Notes: generated by a model not told the origin, from the sequence alone. A DNA stretch of 64,000 nucleotides from an uncultured Eubacteriales bacterium (GCA_900549725.1 URPL01000003.1:1-64000), one strand, 5' to 3'; positions 15,785 through 24,728 are shown, counted from the stretch's first letter. A program made the numbers and translations.

Positions 15785-16954
15785 TTATGCTTTGGCTTGA
15801 TATGCCGCGATCCCGCGCAGCAAACGATCGATTCCGTCCTGCACGCGGCTGCGCGGGCAGGCAATATTCATGCGCAAAAACGGCGCGCCGCCGACGCCGT
15901 AAACCGCGCCCGCCGTGCAATAAAGCCCGGTTTCCCTGCGCAAAAAAGCCGCAAACGCCGTAGCGTCCGCACCGCACAGCGCCGTGCAGTCGATCCAAAG
16001 AAGGTAGGTCGCCTCGCTCGGGACAAGCAAGAGCGGTGTTTTTTCAAGCGCTGTGCACACAATCGCTTTGTTTTCAAATAAATAGGCGCGCAGCGCGTCC
16101 AGCCAGGGTCCCCCTTTGGTATATGCCGCCGTAGCCGCCGAAACGGCAAAAGCATTCGGCTCGGCGACCTCGTCGGTATTGATGGCGCGGTTGATCTTAT
16201 GCCGCAGCACAGGGTTTGCCGCATAAACCGCAGCGCTCTGCAGCCCCGCCAGATTAAAGGTCTTGCTCGGCGCAATGCAAACCACGCTGATGTCCCTGCA
16301 CTGCTCGTTCACCGATGCAAACGGCACATAGGCTTTTCCGGGATCGGTCAGATCGCAGTGAATTTCGTCGCTGAGCACCGTGACATGATGCTCGGCGCAC
16401 AGCGCACCGATGCGCGCCAGAGTCTCTCTGTCCCAAATCTTTCCGGTGGGATTGTGCGGATTGCAGAGCAGCATCAGCGTCGTCTGCGGGTCGGCAAGCT
16501 TTTTTGCAAGATCCTCAAAATCAATCGAATAGGTGCCGTTTTCGTAACGCAACGGGCACGGCAGGATGTTTCTGCCGTTGTTGTATACGGAATTGAAAAA
16601 AATATTATATACCGGCGTCAGCATCACGACCTGCTCCGCAGGCGTGGTCAACTTGCGCACGGCGGAGGAAATCGCAGGGACAACCCCCGTGCAGAACATC
16701 AGCCACTCGGCGGGGATAAAAAAGCCGTGCCGTGTCTGCCACCATTGCCCGATTGCCGCATACCATTCCCGCGGCACAATGCTGTAACCGTAGGTGCCAT
16801 GCGCCGCGCGGCGGGCAATCGCCTCCATAACGGCGGGCGCCGTTTCAAAATCCATATCCGCCACCCACATGGGCAGCTCCCCCGGCGCAACATCCCATTT
16901 CAGTGAATCAAAGGGGCGGCGGTCGATTTCGCGGTCAAATTCAAATGCGCTCAT
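15785..16954 (-). CDS. MalY/PatB family PLP-dependent C-S lyase (cystathionine beta-lyase type)
   Basis: A 389-residue fold-type I aminotransferase-like enzyme. Family markers are LPMWVADMDF near 26-35, the HGTYGYS segment, CNPHNPTGKIW, LSDEIHCDL and the PLP lysine in APSKTFNLAG, with the final Arg in FLRMNIACPR. MalY/PatB enzymes cleave cystathionine or other cysteine S-conjugates to pyruvate, ammonia and a thiol; no regulatory MalT interaction is implied. The ATG at 16954 overlaps the stop of the DUF3737 gene by four bases and has GGGGGAG upstream. It is the last gene of an operon divergent from a LysR regulator. Confidence 0.92.
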   Translation of the reverse strand: MSAFEFDREIDRRPFDSLKWDVAPGELPMWVADMDFETAPAVMEAIARRAAHGTYGYSIVPREWYAAIGQWWQTRHGFFIPAEWLMFCTGVVPAISSAVRKLTTPAEQVVMLTPVYNIFFNSVYNNGRNILPCPLRYENGTYSIDFEDLAKKLADPQTTLMLLCNPHNPTGKIWDRETLARIGALCAEHHVTVLSDEIHCDLTDPGKAYVPFASVNEQCRDISVVCIAPSKTFNLAGLQSAAVYAANPVLRHKINRAINTDEVAEPNAFAVSAATAAYTKGGPWLDALRAYLFENKAIVCTALEKTPLLLVPSEATYLLWIDCTALCGADATAFAAFLRRETGLYCTAGAVYGVGGAPFLRMNIACPRSRVQDGIDRLLRGIAAYQAKA

Positions 16955-17805
16955 GCCTGCGGCTCCCCCTTGCACAAAATCACGGTCTTTTCGGGGTCGA
17001 TACGATCCTTTTCCAAAATCAATTCGCCGATGCTCTGCGCGCGGATCGTCCCGCCCGCGGGGTTGAGCACGCTGTCAATGCGGCTGTCGATCTGTGCCTT
17101 GACCGTGGAATATTCAAACGCCAGCGTGGTATTGATCAGCCTGCAGTTTTTCATCACAAGATTTTCAATATAGCACATGCCCTGCAGGCTTTCCACCGTG
17201 CAGTTGATCAGCGTCAGATTTTTGGAGTTCCAGCCAAGATATTCTCCGGAAATAAACGAATCGTATACCGTGATATTTTCGCTGTTCCAAAAGGCATCCT
17301 TGGAAAGCAGTTTTGAATTTCGGATCGTGACATTTTTTGCGCCGTCGAAAGTATAATTGCCGTAAAGCGTGAGATGATCGACCGTCATGTTTTCGCAGTT
17401 CATCGCAAAATAATCGGCGCGGCACGCCGTGACGTTTGAAAGGCGGACATCGCGGCAGTTCCAAAGGGTTTCCGCCGCATCGGAGAACGAAACATCGTCA
17501 AGGCGCAGCCCCTCGCACCTGCGAAAATTCTTCGGCGCCTCGATCAGCGCGCGCTCGAGTGCAATATTTTTGGTATACCACACACCCGCGCGCGCCATAT
17601 CAAACCAGGTGCAGTCCCGCGCCGTGACATTGCTTGTATACCAAAGGGGATACTTCCAGCGAAACATGGAGCCCTGCAGCTCTATATTGCTCGCATGCTT
17701 CAGGGGCGATTCGCCGTCTTCAAAAATACAGTCCGTATAGCGCTGCCCGTTTGCAAAAAATTGCGCGCGCTCTGCGGTATAGATCTGTTGCCTGTTCTCT
17801 TTCAT
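16951..17805 (-). CDS. DUF3737 family right-handed beta-helix protein
   Basis: A 284-residue protein with a repeated pattern of about 20-22 residues ending in small polar and hydrophobic residues (NITVYDSFISG, NLTLINCTVES, NLVMKNCRLIN), the signature of a parallel beta helix. The N-terminus (FFANGQRYTDCIFEDGESPLKH) and overall length match DUF3737 proteins. These are cytosolic, of unknown function, and often sit beside LysR regulators and PLP lyases. It has four-base overlaps with both its operon neighbours, so all three products are probably made in fixed ratio. Confidence 0.85.
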   Translation of the reverse strand: MKENRQQIYTAERAQFFANGQRYTDCIFEDGESPLKHASNIELQGSMFRWKYPLWYTSNVTARDCTWFDMARAGVWYTKNIALERALIEAPKNFRRCEGLRLDDVSFSDAAETLWNCRDVRLSNVTACRADYFAMNCENMTVDHLTLYGNYTFDGAKNVTIRNSKLLSKDAFWNSENITVYDSFISGEYLGWNSKNLTLINCTVESLQGMCYIENLVMKNCRLINTTLAFEYSTVKAQIDSRIDSVLNPAGGTIRAQSIGELILEKDRIDPEKTVILCKGEPQA

Positions 17806-18062
17806 GTGCTCTCCTTTTCCGCGTGGTTGTCCGTTTTTCCGCGTGTCGTTTTCTCCACAAAATAATCAAGGCAGTCAATGCAGCTGCAGCTTTTATGAAA
17901 TTGCTCCAGCAGCGTTTTCCGATGCGCCTCAATCAGCTGCCTTGCCTTTTTTTCATCGCCCGCATCGCATGCGGCAAGATACTGCGCAATCGTTTCTTCC
18001 GTGCAGCCCGCATCGCGCAGGGTTGCGACGATACGCTCGTGCGTCATGTCACAGCATCCCAT
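17802..18062 (-). CDS. Small cysteine-containing helical protein, first gene of the DUF3737-malY operon
   Basis: An 86-residue, mostly helical protein. It starts MGCCDMTHERIVATL and carries CSCIDCLDYF at about 58-67, so a metal or disulfide role for the cysteines is possible. GGGGAGG six bases before ATG 18062 supports this start over the internal ATG at residue 6. The stop overlaps DUF3737 (ATGA). Similar small proteins in Clostridia occur in this arrangement by my recollection, but the function is unknown. Confidence 0.75.
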   Translation of the reverse strand: MGCCDMTHERIVATLRDAGCTEETIAQYLAACDAGDEKKARQLIEAHRKTLLEQFHKSCSCIDCLDYFVEKTTRGKTDNHAEKEST

Positions 18063-18112
18063 AACATCCTCCCCGGTGCTTTGTCCCGAATGGTTTTTGA
18101 TACAGCATCTTT

Positions 18113-18141
18113 ATTATATTCCCCGTTTTGTATAAAAGCAA
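18113..18141 (-). promoter_or_regulatory. Promoter of the DUF3737-malY operon
   Basis: On the minus strand TTGCTT (18141-18136) and TATAAT (18118-18113) are 17 bases apart. It faces away from the lysR promoter, with about 50 bases between the -10 elements, where a LysR protein could bind. Confidence 0.75.
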
Positions 18142-18168
18142 ATACCTCTTTTCTATGCTTTTTCATGC

Positions 18169-18197
18169 TTGACAGGCATTGGATTGACTGTTATACT
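18169..18197 (+). promoter_or_regulatory. Promoter of the lysR gene
   Basis: TTGACA (18169-18174) and TATACT (18192-18197) are 17 bases apart. Confidence 0.85.
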
Positions 18198-18228
18198 GAA
18201 TATATGAATGATGCAAAAAGAGGCGCCT

Positions 18229-19128
18229 ATGGAAATCCGGGTTTTGGAATATTTTCTTGCCGTTGCGCGGGAGCAGAATATCACGCGCGCGGCACAAATT
18301 CTGCATATCACGCAGCCCACTCTTTCCCGCCAGCTTGCAAACCTTGAGCAGGAGCTGGGAAAACCGCTGTTTGACCGCTCAAAGCGCCGCATCACGCTGA
18401 CGCAGGAAGGCATGCTTTTGCGCAAGACTGCGGCGGAGATCGTTTCCTTGGCACAGCGCGCCAAGGGGGAAATCGGCAGCTGCCGCAAAGAGCTGTGCGG
18501 CGATCTTTATATCGGGGCGGGAGAATCCGAGTCTATGGAGCATATCATCTCCATCGCCGCCAAAATGCAAAGAGCGCATCCCGATGTCCGCTTTCATTTC
18601 ACAAGCGGCGACAGCGGTGATCTGATCGACCGCCTGGATGCGGGCCTGTTTGATTTTTGCATTCTCTTCGGCGATATCGATCAATCCCGCTATGATTATC
18701 TGCCCCTGCCGTATCCTGAAGAATGGGGGCTGCTTGTCCGCGCGGACGACCCGCTTGCAAAAAAAGAATTTCTGACGACAAAAGAGCTGCACGACCTGCC
18801 TCTGATCCTATCGCGTGCGGCAATGCAGTCGCCGCAATTCTTCCGTTGGATCGGCAAAGAAGCCGCACAGCTCAACATCACCAATACCTATAACCTGATC
18901 TTCAACGCGGCGCTGATGGCAAAAGCGGGCATGGGCCATGTGCTGACGCTGCGCGGCCTTGTCGACCCCGCGGTCGCCTCCCTGCATTTTTTGCCCGTGC
19001 GCCCGCGGCTTTCCCTGCCGCTGCATATCGTCTTTAAAAAATACCGCACACTTTCCGCCGCCGCGCAAGCATTTATCGATGCGGCGGAAGCACACTGCAC
19101 CGCACAGCAAAGCGGGGCGCTCGCATGA
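18229..19128 (+). CDS. LysR family transcriptional regulator
   Basis: A 299-residue regulator of standard length. The winged helix-turn-helix covers about residues 1-60 (LEYFLAVAREQNITRAAQILHITQPTLSRQLANLEQELGKPLF) and a periplasmic-binding-type effector domain covers about 90-295. ATG 18229 is preferred over 18208 because family members begin MEIRVLEYF and an AGAGG element lies just before it. Divergent placement next to the 86-aa/DUF3737/malY operon makes that operon the likely target, perhaps in response to a sulfur metabolite. Confidence 0.92.
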   Translation: MEIRVLEYFLAVAREQNITRAAQILHITQPTLSRQLANLEQELGKPLFDRSKRRITLTQEGMLLRKTAAEIVSLAQRAKGEIGSCRKELCGDLYIGAGESESMEHIISIAAKMQRAHPDVRFHFTSGDSGDLIDRLDAGLFDFCILFGDIDQSRYDYLPLPYPEEWGLLVRADDPLAKKEFLTTKELHDLPLILSRAAMQSPQFFRWIGKEAAQLNITNTYNLIFNAALMAKAGMGHVLTLRGLVDPAVASLHFLPVRPRLSLPLHIVFKKYRTLSAAAQAFIDAAEAHCTAQQSGALA

Positions 19129-19146
19129 GCGCCCCGCTTCCGTTTT
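19110..19146 (+). terminator. Terminator overlapping the 3' end of lysR
   Basis: A perfect 13-base stem, AAGCGGGGCGCTC (19110-19122) with GAGCGCCCCGCTT (19127-19139), has the lysR stop codon in its four-base loop, followed by CCGTTTT. Confidence 0.8.
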
Positions 19147-19150
19147 AAAA

Positions 19151-19765
19151 TCATTCAAAAGCTGCTGCGCTTGCAATCAGCCCCGCGGCGTCGTCCGCCG
19201 AGATATGATTTGTGTTGATCATCAAATCATAGTTTTCAATATCGCCCCATTGATGCTGCGTATAAAAGCGATAGTAGGAGGCGCGGCGGCGATCCTCTTT
19301 GCCGATCAGCTCGCGCGCCTTTTTCTCGGGCAGATCCTGCCGCTGCATCACGCGGCGCACGCGGCTTTCTTTATCGTCATACACAAAAACGCGCAAAAGA
19401 TCGTCTCTGCCCGAAAGCACCGCATCCGCGCAGCGCCCGACGATCACACAGGGCCCCTGCTGCGCCAGGTTGCGAATGACATCGGCAAGCGCCAAAAACA
19501 GCGTGTCGTTGACGGGAAGATTATTCTGTGTGGGAGAAAAGCCGCCCATAAAATATGCGCCCGTGGAAACAGCATATAAAAAGCTGTTGGTCGCCGTTTC
19601 GTCGACCCGGTCAAGCAGCTCCTTGGAGAGCCCGCTCTTCTCGGCAGCCAAAAGGATCAGCTCCTTGTCATAATAAGGGATGCCGAGCCGCCCGGCGGTT
19701 TTCTGCCCGATGGCGCGGCCGCCGCTGCCGTACTGTCTGCCGATGGTGATGATCCTGTTTTTCAT
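19151..19765 (-). CDS. Cytidylate kinase-like P-loop protein
   Basis: A 204-residue protein with the P-loop variant GRQYGSGGRAIG (9-20), the GIPYYDKELI segment, a GRCADAVL block and the lid-like RRVMQRQDL/KKARELI region. It belongs to the cytidylate kinase-like group (PF13189), widespread in Clostridia, which differs from Cmk and whose substrate is not settled. It is the last gene of a six-gene operon, 18 bases after murI, and stops just before the convergent lysR terminator. Confidence 0.85.
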   Translation of the reverse strand: MKNRIITIGRQYGSGGRAIGQKTAGRLGIPYYDKELILLAAEKSGLSKELLDRVDETATNSFLYAVSTGAYFMGGFSPTQNNLPVNDTLFLALADVIRNLAQQGPCVIVGRCADAVLSGRDDLLRVFVYDDKESRVRRVMQRQDLPEKKARELIGKEDRRRASYYRFYTQHQWGDIENYDLMINTNHISADDAAGLIASAAAFE

Positions 19766-19783
19766 AAAATTCCCTCCCGTTTT

Positions 19784-20632
19784 TTATTGCTGCACAGGGG
19801 TGAGCGTTTGCCCGATGAGCGTTACCCTGCGCACGGTTTCAATCGTTTGCCCCAAAAAGATCTGCGCCGCCGCCGAAAACGATTCCGGCGCATCACTGAC
19901 AAAAAATTGCAGCTCGCCCGTTTTTCGCGTCGTGCAAAGGTTGTTTTCCGCAAGGCTTTTTTTCAGTGCCTTTGCGACCTCCGCCCCCGTATCGATCAGG
20001 GGCACGCCCGGCAGCGCCGCCGCAATGGCAGGGCGCAGATGCGGATAATGCGTGCAGCCTAAAATCACGGCGTCCGGTTTCCATGCCTCCATAGGGCGCA
20101 GATAGCGCTTTGCCACCAGCTGCGGCACGGGATCATCGGCATCAAAAAAGCCGTTTTCCACAAGCGGCACAAACAGCGGGCAGGCAATCTGAAGAACCTG
20201 CGCGGCACTGTCCGAATTTTGCAGCGTACGCACAAACGCTCCGCTGTTCACGGTCGCCTGCGTTGCAAGCACTCCGATGCGTTTCGCCCCGCCGCAAAGC
20301 GCCGCACGGCATGCCGGCTCGATCACCCCGAGCACTGTGCCTGAAAACATCTCTTTGCATGCATCCGGCGCCACGGAGCTGACCGTGCCGCAGGCAATCA
20401 CAATCGCCTTCGGCTGCATTCCCGCCAAAAAGCGCATATCCTGCTCGGCATAGGTGCGAATGGTCTGCTGCGATTTCGTCCCGTATGGCACCCGCCCCGT
20501 ATCCCCGAAATAAATCAGGTTTTCTCCCGGCATGCATGCATGGATCTCCCGCAGTGCGCTCAGCCCGCCAAGGCCGCTGTCAAATACGCCGATGGGCCTG
20601 TCGCAAAGCGGTAAATTTTCCCGCGCGCTCAT
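19784..20632 (-). CDS. murI: Glutamate racemase
   Basis: A 282-residue enzyme supplying D-glutamate for peptidoglycan. It has IGVFDSGLGGLS (14-25), the first catalytic cysteine in IACGTVSS (Cys81; the more usual form is ACNT), the VGVI-like VLGVIEPA, and the second cysteine in LGCTHYPHL near residue 192. ATG 20632 overlaps the ddl stop (ATGA) and has AAGGAG five bases upstream. Position directly after ddl puts two D-amino-acid enzymes under joint control. Confidence 0.95.
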   Translation of the reverse strand: MSARENLPLCDRPIGVFDSGLGGLSALREIHACMPGENLIYFGDTGRVPYGTKSQQTIRTYAEQDMRFLAGMQPKAIVIACGTVSSVAPDACKEMFSGTVLGVIEPACRAALCGGAKRIGVLATQATVNSGAFVRTLQNSDSAAQVLQIACPLFVPLVENGFFDADDPVPQLVAKRYLRPMEAWKPDAVILGCTHYPHLRPAIAAALPGVPLIDTGAEVAKALKKSLAENNLCTTRKTGELQFFVSDAPESFSAAAQIFLGQTIETVRRVTLIGQTLTPVQQ

Positions 20633-21726
20633 GTGCGCTCCTTCGCATCTTCCAGTGCAAGGCACAAAAGGCGATCGATCAAAGCAGAATAGGAAAGCCC
20701 GTCATGCTGCATCATCTTCGGGTACATGCTGATCGGGGTAAAGCCGGGAAGGGTGTTGATCTCGTTGAATACGATCTCTTCCTCCCCATCCCGCTCCCTC
20801 ACGAAAAAGTCCACGCGGGAAAGCCCGCGGCAGCCAAGCAGCCGAAAGATCAATACCGCCTGCTCCCGGAGCTTCTGCGCGGTCTGCGGCCTGATTCTTG
20901 CGGGGATGTAGGCACGGCTTTTGCCGTTTTTATATTTATCCATGTAGTCATAAAATTCCGCGCCGGGTTCGATTTCTCCGGGGGTCGCCGCCATGGGCTT
21001 TGCGCCGCCCAGCACCGCGACCTCAATCTCGCGCCCCGTGATCGTCTCCTCTGTCAGCACCTTTTCATCATAGCGTGCCGCTTCACACAGCGCGCGGGCA
21101 AGAGAGGGCAGATCCTTCGCTTTGCAAACTCCGACGGAGGAGCCTGCATTGGCAGGCTTGACAAACAGCGGAAATGCAGCCACGCGCGCGGCTTTTTCCG
21201 CCGCCGCTGCGGGATCCGCCTCGATCTCGGCGCGCCCGAGCACGGTGTAGGCAGCCTGGCAAATGCCGCTGCCCTGCAGAATGCGCTTGGTAAAAACCTT
21301 ATCCATGGCAACGGCGGATGCCGCGCAAGGCGCGCCGACATACGGGATTTTGCAAAGATCAAGATAGCCCTGCAGCCGCCCGTCCTCGCAGAAGGTGCCG
21401 TGCATCACCGGAAACGCCGCGTCGATTTTTTCGCGCGCTGCAACCGCCCCGGTTTTCCCGTCAAAGCTCAGAAGATATCCGCCGTCTTCCCCGGGCACAA
21501 AGGCAGCGGGGCGCAAATGCGCTTTGTCAAGGCGCCAGGCATCCGTCTCGATCGCCGAAATTTCGCCGTCATAGCGATACAGCATGCCCTGCTTTGTCAC
21601 GCCGACCGTAACAACATCCCATTTTTCCCGGTCGATCTCCCGCAAAACGCAGGAGCAGCTCACCAAAGAAACCTCATATTCTTCCGATCTGCCGCCGAAC
21701 AGGCAGCATATTTTCGGTCGATTCAT
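20629..21726 (-). CDS. ddl: D-alanine--D-alanine ligase
   Basis: A 365-residue ATP-grasp ligase. It opens with LFGGRSEEYEVSLVS (9-23), has the PVMHGTFCEDGRLQG block, PLFVKPANAGSSVGV, the GREIEVAVLGG strand and the NEINTLPGFTPISMYP metal-binding end. The omega-loop reads EFYDYMDKY, with tyrosines as in D-Ala-D-Ala ligases rather than the phenylalanine of VanC/VanG D-Ser ligases, so normal D-Ala-D-Ala synthesis is inferred. I chose ATG 21726 (AGAGGAA upstream) instead of an in-frame ATG 27 bases earlier. Confidence 0.94.
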   Translation of the reverse strand: MNRPKICCLFGGRSEEYEVSLVSCSCVLREIDREKWDVVTVGVTKQGMLYRYDGEISAIETDAWRLDKAHLRPAAFVPGEDGGYLLSFDGKTGAVAAREKIDAAFPVMHGTFCEDGRLQGYLDLCKIPYVGAPCAASAVAMDKVFTKRILQGSGICQAAYTVLGRAEIEADPAAAAEKAARVAAFPLFVKPANAGSSVGVCKAKDLPSLARALCEAARYDEKVLTEETITGREIEVAVLGGAKPMAATPGEIEPGAEFYDYMDKYKNGKSRAYIPARIRPQTAQKLREQAVLIFRLLGCRGLSRVDFFVRERDGEEEIVFNEINTLPGFTPISMYPKMMQHDGLSYSALIDRLLCLALEDAKERT

Positions 21727-21768
21727 CGCAATATTCCTCTCTTTCCGTATCATCGGGGCACTCCCTGC

Positions 21769-22581
21769 TCACTCTGCCTTCTCCAAAATCACAGCCTGGC
21801 ATCCAAGCGCCGTAAAGCTGCTTTCGCAATCCGCGCGCGGGTAGGAAACAAGGCCGCTGAGCGGGTCCTGAAAGATATAGTCCTGTGCGGTATAGCCCAC
21901 AAGCACAAGGCAATGAGAATAGCGCAGCCAGGAAAACCGCTCCCCATCCGCCTGCCATTGCCGCGCTATGGTGAAATCCTGCCGCATGCCGACCGTTGCC
22001 CACACGATAACGGGCGTGCCGCGGTCGATCTGTCCGAGCAGCCCCTCAATGGTAAGGGAATGCACATACTTTGCCTCAAGGCGCGCGTCCCTGTCCTGCA
22101 AAAAGCGGTTTGCCGCCGCCCGCACAACCGGCGCATTGCAGCCAAGCCCCGCCTCTCCCGCAAAGGGAGAGCCGACATAGGCTTTGTCCGGGTCGGTTTT
22201 CAGAAATTCTCCCATCGGGCAGTATTCGCGCACAAGCGCCGTGCTGTCATACGGATAGCCGTAGTATTCCAGCACCATCGCAAGCGAGACAAATTCGCAG
22301 CCGTTGGGAAGCTCCGGCAGCTGAGAGCGCGAGGTCATAGGCAGCGGATTTTCGCCGCTGTACGGATGCGTTTCCTCCGGCGTTTGCAAAACAACCTCTT
22401 CGGTTGTCGGCCGCTCGGAAAGCGGCGCGTATTCCGAGGCGAGTGTCGTCACGGCGGGGGGCTGTGACGCCGGCGTCAGATACCCAAGGCCCGCGGTGAG
22501 CAGCATCATGATGCAAAGCACCGCACCGCACAGGCAGCCCACAATTGCCAGCCGCCGAATTTTTTGCAGTCCGTTTTTCAT
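21769..22581 (-). CDS. Membrane-anchored C39-like cysteine peptidase
   Basis: A 270-residue protein with an N-terminal membrane anchor (about 10-35), a Thr/Glu/Pro-rich linker to about residue 80 and a papain-fold domain of the C39-like (PF13529, YvpB) type. The catalytic residues are visible: Cys95 in LPNGCEFVSL, His223 in YSHCLVLVGY and Asp239 in FQDPL. It acts outside the cell; targets of this family are mostly unknown. It lies between prmC and ddl in the same operon, suggesting a role in wall or surface protein processing. Confidence 0.88.
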   Translation of the reverse strand: MKNGLQKIRRLAIVGCLCGAVLCIMMLLTAGLGYLTPASQPPAVTTLASEYAPLSERPTTEEVVLQTPEETHPYSGENPLPMTSRSQLPELPNGCEFVSLAMVLEYYGYPYDSTALVREYCPMGEFLKTDPDKAYVGSPFAGEAGLGCNAPVVRAAANRFLQDRDARLEAKYVHSLTIEGLLGQIDRGTPVIVWATVGMRQDFTIARQWQADGERFSWLRYSHCLVLVGYTAQDYIFQDPLSGLVSYPRADCESSFTALGCQAVILEKAE

Positions 22582-22603
22582 ACTATGTTCGGATTCCTTT
22601 ATT

Positions 22604-23473
22604 TTATGTCTGTTTTTGTTCCGTTTTCGGTTTCGTTTGCCGCAAAATCAGCATGCGGTCATTACCGCCGTAATCCTTTTTCAGCTCTGCAAGGGGAAAA
22701 TACCGCTTTGCAAACGCCAAAAGCCCGCCCTGGTCGTACCCGATTTCAAAAAGGACGCGCGCGCCCTGCGGCAGCACCGCGTGAAAATACGGAATCAGCG
22801 TGCGGTAAAACAAAAGACCGTCTTCCCCGCCGCAAAGCGCCATGCGCGGCTCCTGCAAAACCGTGCGGTCCAATTCGTCGCAAACGGCGCTCCGAATATA
22901 CGGCGGGTTGCACAGCACCAAAGCGGCGTCCGAAAGCGGCTGCGCCGCGTTGAGCACATCGTATTTTTCAAAGCGCGCCCGCGCCGAAAGACCGTGCCGC
23001 CGCGCGTTTTCACGGCTCAGAGCAAGCGCTTCGTCGCTGAGGTCAACCCCTATGCCGTGCAGCTCTTCTCTCGCCTGCAAAACGCTGAGCAAAAGACAGC
23101 CGCTGCCGCAGCAAAAATCATAGACAGTGCCCCCGATCTCCTCGCGCAGCGCCTCTTCCGCCAGAATTTCGCTGTCCTGCCGCGGGATCAGCACGCCCGG
23201 GCGCACTGCAAAGCGCAGCCCGAAAAAATCCGTTTCGCCGCAGATATATTGCAGCGGCTCTCCCGCAAGGCGCCGCGCGCACAGCTTCATTGCTTCTTCG
23301 CAGTCTGCATCCGACAGCGGCTGCTCAGCCCGCAGCAAAAGCGACGCTGTGTCGCAGCGCAGCTGCAGACACAAAAGCGTATCCGCTTCCCGCCCCGCAT
23401 CGAAAATGCCGATCTGCTGCGGCGCCGCCCCCAAAGCGGCGCGCATCGCCCTGCGCAGCTGCGCTGTTTTCAA
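22604..23473 (-). CDS. prmC: Peptide chain release factor N5-glutamine methyltransferase
   Basis: A 289-residue enzyme that methylates the GGQ glutamine of release factors. It has an N-terminal helical domain (about 1-80), the PRQDSE segment (97-102, normally PRPDTE), a SAM-binding DFCCGSG (119-125) and the NPPY catalytic motif (189-192). It overlaps the DUF1385 gene upstream by four bases; DUF1385-prmC is a very common pair in Firmicutes. Confidence 0.93.
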   Translation of the reverse strand: MKTAQLRRAMRAALGAAPQQIGIFDAGREADTLLCLQLRCDTASLLLRAEQPLSDADCEEAMKLCARRLAGEPLQYICGETDFFGLRFAVRPGVLIPRQDSEILAEEALREEIGGTVYDFCCGSGCLLLSVLQAREELHGIGVDLSDEALALSRENARRHGLSARARFEKYDVLNAAQPLSDAALVLCNPPYIRSAVCDELDRTVLQEPRMALCGGEDGLLFYRTLIPYFHAVLPQGARVLFEIGYDQGGLLAFAKRYFPLAELKKDYGGNDRMLILRQTKPKTEQKQT

Positions 23474-24558
23474 TGCTCCGCCTCCGGTTGTGCGGTTCCG
23501 TCCTTTTGTTCTGGCCCTTGTTCTTCTTCCGTCTGCTGCGCCGCGCGTTTTGCAAGCAGTGCATCGGTCAGGAGGGTATAAGTATCGTCCGTGCCCGCAA
23601 GCCGTTCAAGCGGCAGCTCCGGAAATTCGTCGCAAAGCGCCGCTTTGAGCGCCGTGATACCGATTTCGATCTGGTCGTCGTCCGGCTCTCTTGTGGTCAG
23701 CCGCTGCATCCAAAGCCCCGGGGCGGTTGCAATTTTGGTGAGAAGATTATCATGCTTTCCGGCATACATTAAAAATTCGAAGCCGACGCCCGCAATCAGC
23801 GGCAAAAGCGGCAGCTTGAGCAAAAGCCGCAGCCAAAGCGTATCCCAGGTGACAAAGGAAAATACTATGATGGAAAGAATCATGATCACGAAAATAAAGC
23901 TGGTGCCGCAGCGCGGGTGAAAGCGCTTTTGCCGCCGCACATTTTCAACGGTCAGCTCCGCGCCGCTTTCATAGCACAAAATACTCTTATGCTCCGCCCC
24001 GTGATACTGAAAGGTGCGCCGAATATCGGGCATAAGAGAAACAAGCGCCACATAGCCGATAAAAATCAGAATGCGCATACCGCCCTCAATGGCATTTTTG
24101 AACCATCCGAGCGTACCGCCGCTGAGCGTATCAAACCATTTGGTCAGCGCCATGGGCAAATAGAAAAACAGCCCGAACGCAAGCACAAGCCCAAGCACCG
24201 TGCCAAGCACCATCACAAAATCATATATGCTCTTTCCGAAAGTCCTGCGCAGCCATTTTTCAAATTTCGTTTCCTCTTCTTCTCCGCCGCCGACAGCCTC
24301 TGCGGAAAGCGTGAGGGTGCGATAGGAAAGCACCATACTCTCCACAAAGCTCACAATGCCGCGCAACACGGGAATGCGCAGAAGCTTATGCCTCTCCCGC
24401 GCGGAATGAAATTGTTTTTTTACCACGCGCACCGTTCCGTCCGGCATGCGCAGCGCCGTGCAGCTGTTCTTTCCGGCTTTCATCATCACGCCCTCGAGAA
24501 CCGCTTCTCCGCCCACCTTATTGAAGCGCGGATTTCTTTCTGCTCCGTCTTTTTTCAT
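23470..24558 (-). CDS. DUF1385 family membrane protein
   Basis: A 362-residue protein. The N-terminus carries NKVGGEAVLEGVMMK, the family hallmark; membrane helices lie at about 115-140, 160-185 and 220-270; the middle shows YHGAEHKSILCYE and RFHPRCGTSFIFVI, with conserved His and Cys residues that could bind metal. The C-terminal 60 residues are acidic and variable. DUF1385 function is unknown, though it almost always precedes prmC as it does here. It is the first gene of a six-gene operon. Confidence 0.9.
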   Translation of the reverse strand: MKKDGAERNPRFNKVGGEAVLEGVMMKAGKNSCTALRMPDGTVRVVKKQFHSARERHKLLRIPVLRGIVSFVESMVLSYRTLTLSAEAVGGGEEEETKFEKWLRRTFGKSIYDFVMVLGTVLGLVLAFGLFFYLPMALTKWFDTLSGGTLGWFKNAIEGGMRILIFIGYVALVSLMPDIRRTFQYHGAEHKSILCYESGAELTVENVRRQKRFHPRCGTSFIFVIMILSIIVFSFVTWDTLWLRLLLKLPLLPLIAGVGFEFLMYAGKHDNLLTKIATAPGLWMQRLTTREPDDDQIEIGITALKAALCDEFPELPLERLAGTDDTYTLLTDALLAKRAAQQTEEEQGPEQKDGTAQPEAEH

Positions 24559-24616
24559 CGTATATCAGCCTTTGCAAGGTGCAAAGTCCTTTCTCTGTTT
24601 ATAAAATCCCGAGTTT

Positions 24617-24622
24617 ATTATA
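24617..24622 (-). promoter_or_regulatory. Extended -10 promoter of the DUF1385-prmC operon
   Basis: On the minus strand TGCTATAAT is a perfect extended -10 (TATAAT 24622-24617). The -35 region is poor (TTCCTT at 17-base spacing), typical for extended -10 promoters. Confidence 0.6.
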
Positions 24623-24728
24623 GCAAAAACAGCGGCAAAAGGAAAGCCCTTTGCCGAAAAAACAGCCCGATTTACGAAATTTTCCTGCGGTTTTGCGCAG
24701 TGCAGCCGCGCAAAATCCGACTTGCCCC

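Noticed and set aside
20485..22467. 660-codon plus-strand frame opposite murI, ddl and the C39 peptidase
   Set aside because: It lies antisense to three well-supported genes, is rich in His/Arg/Gln/Cys and shows no fold; GC-rich codon bias leaves such antisense frames open.
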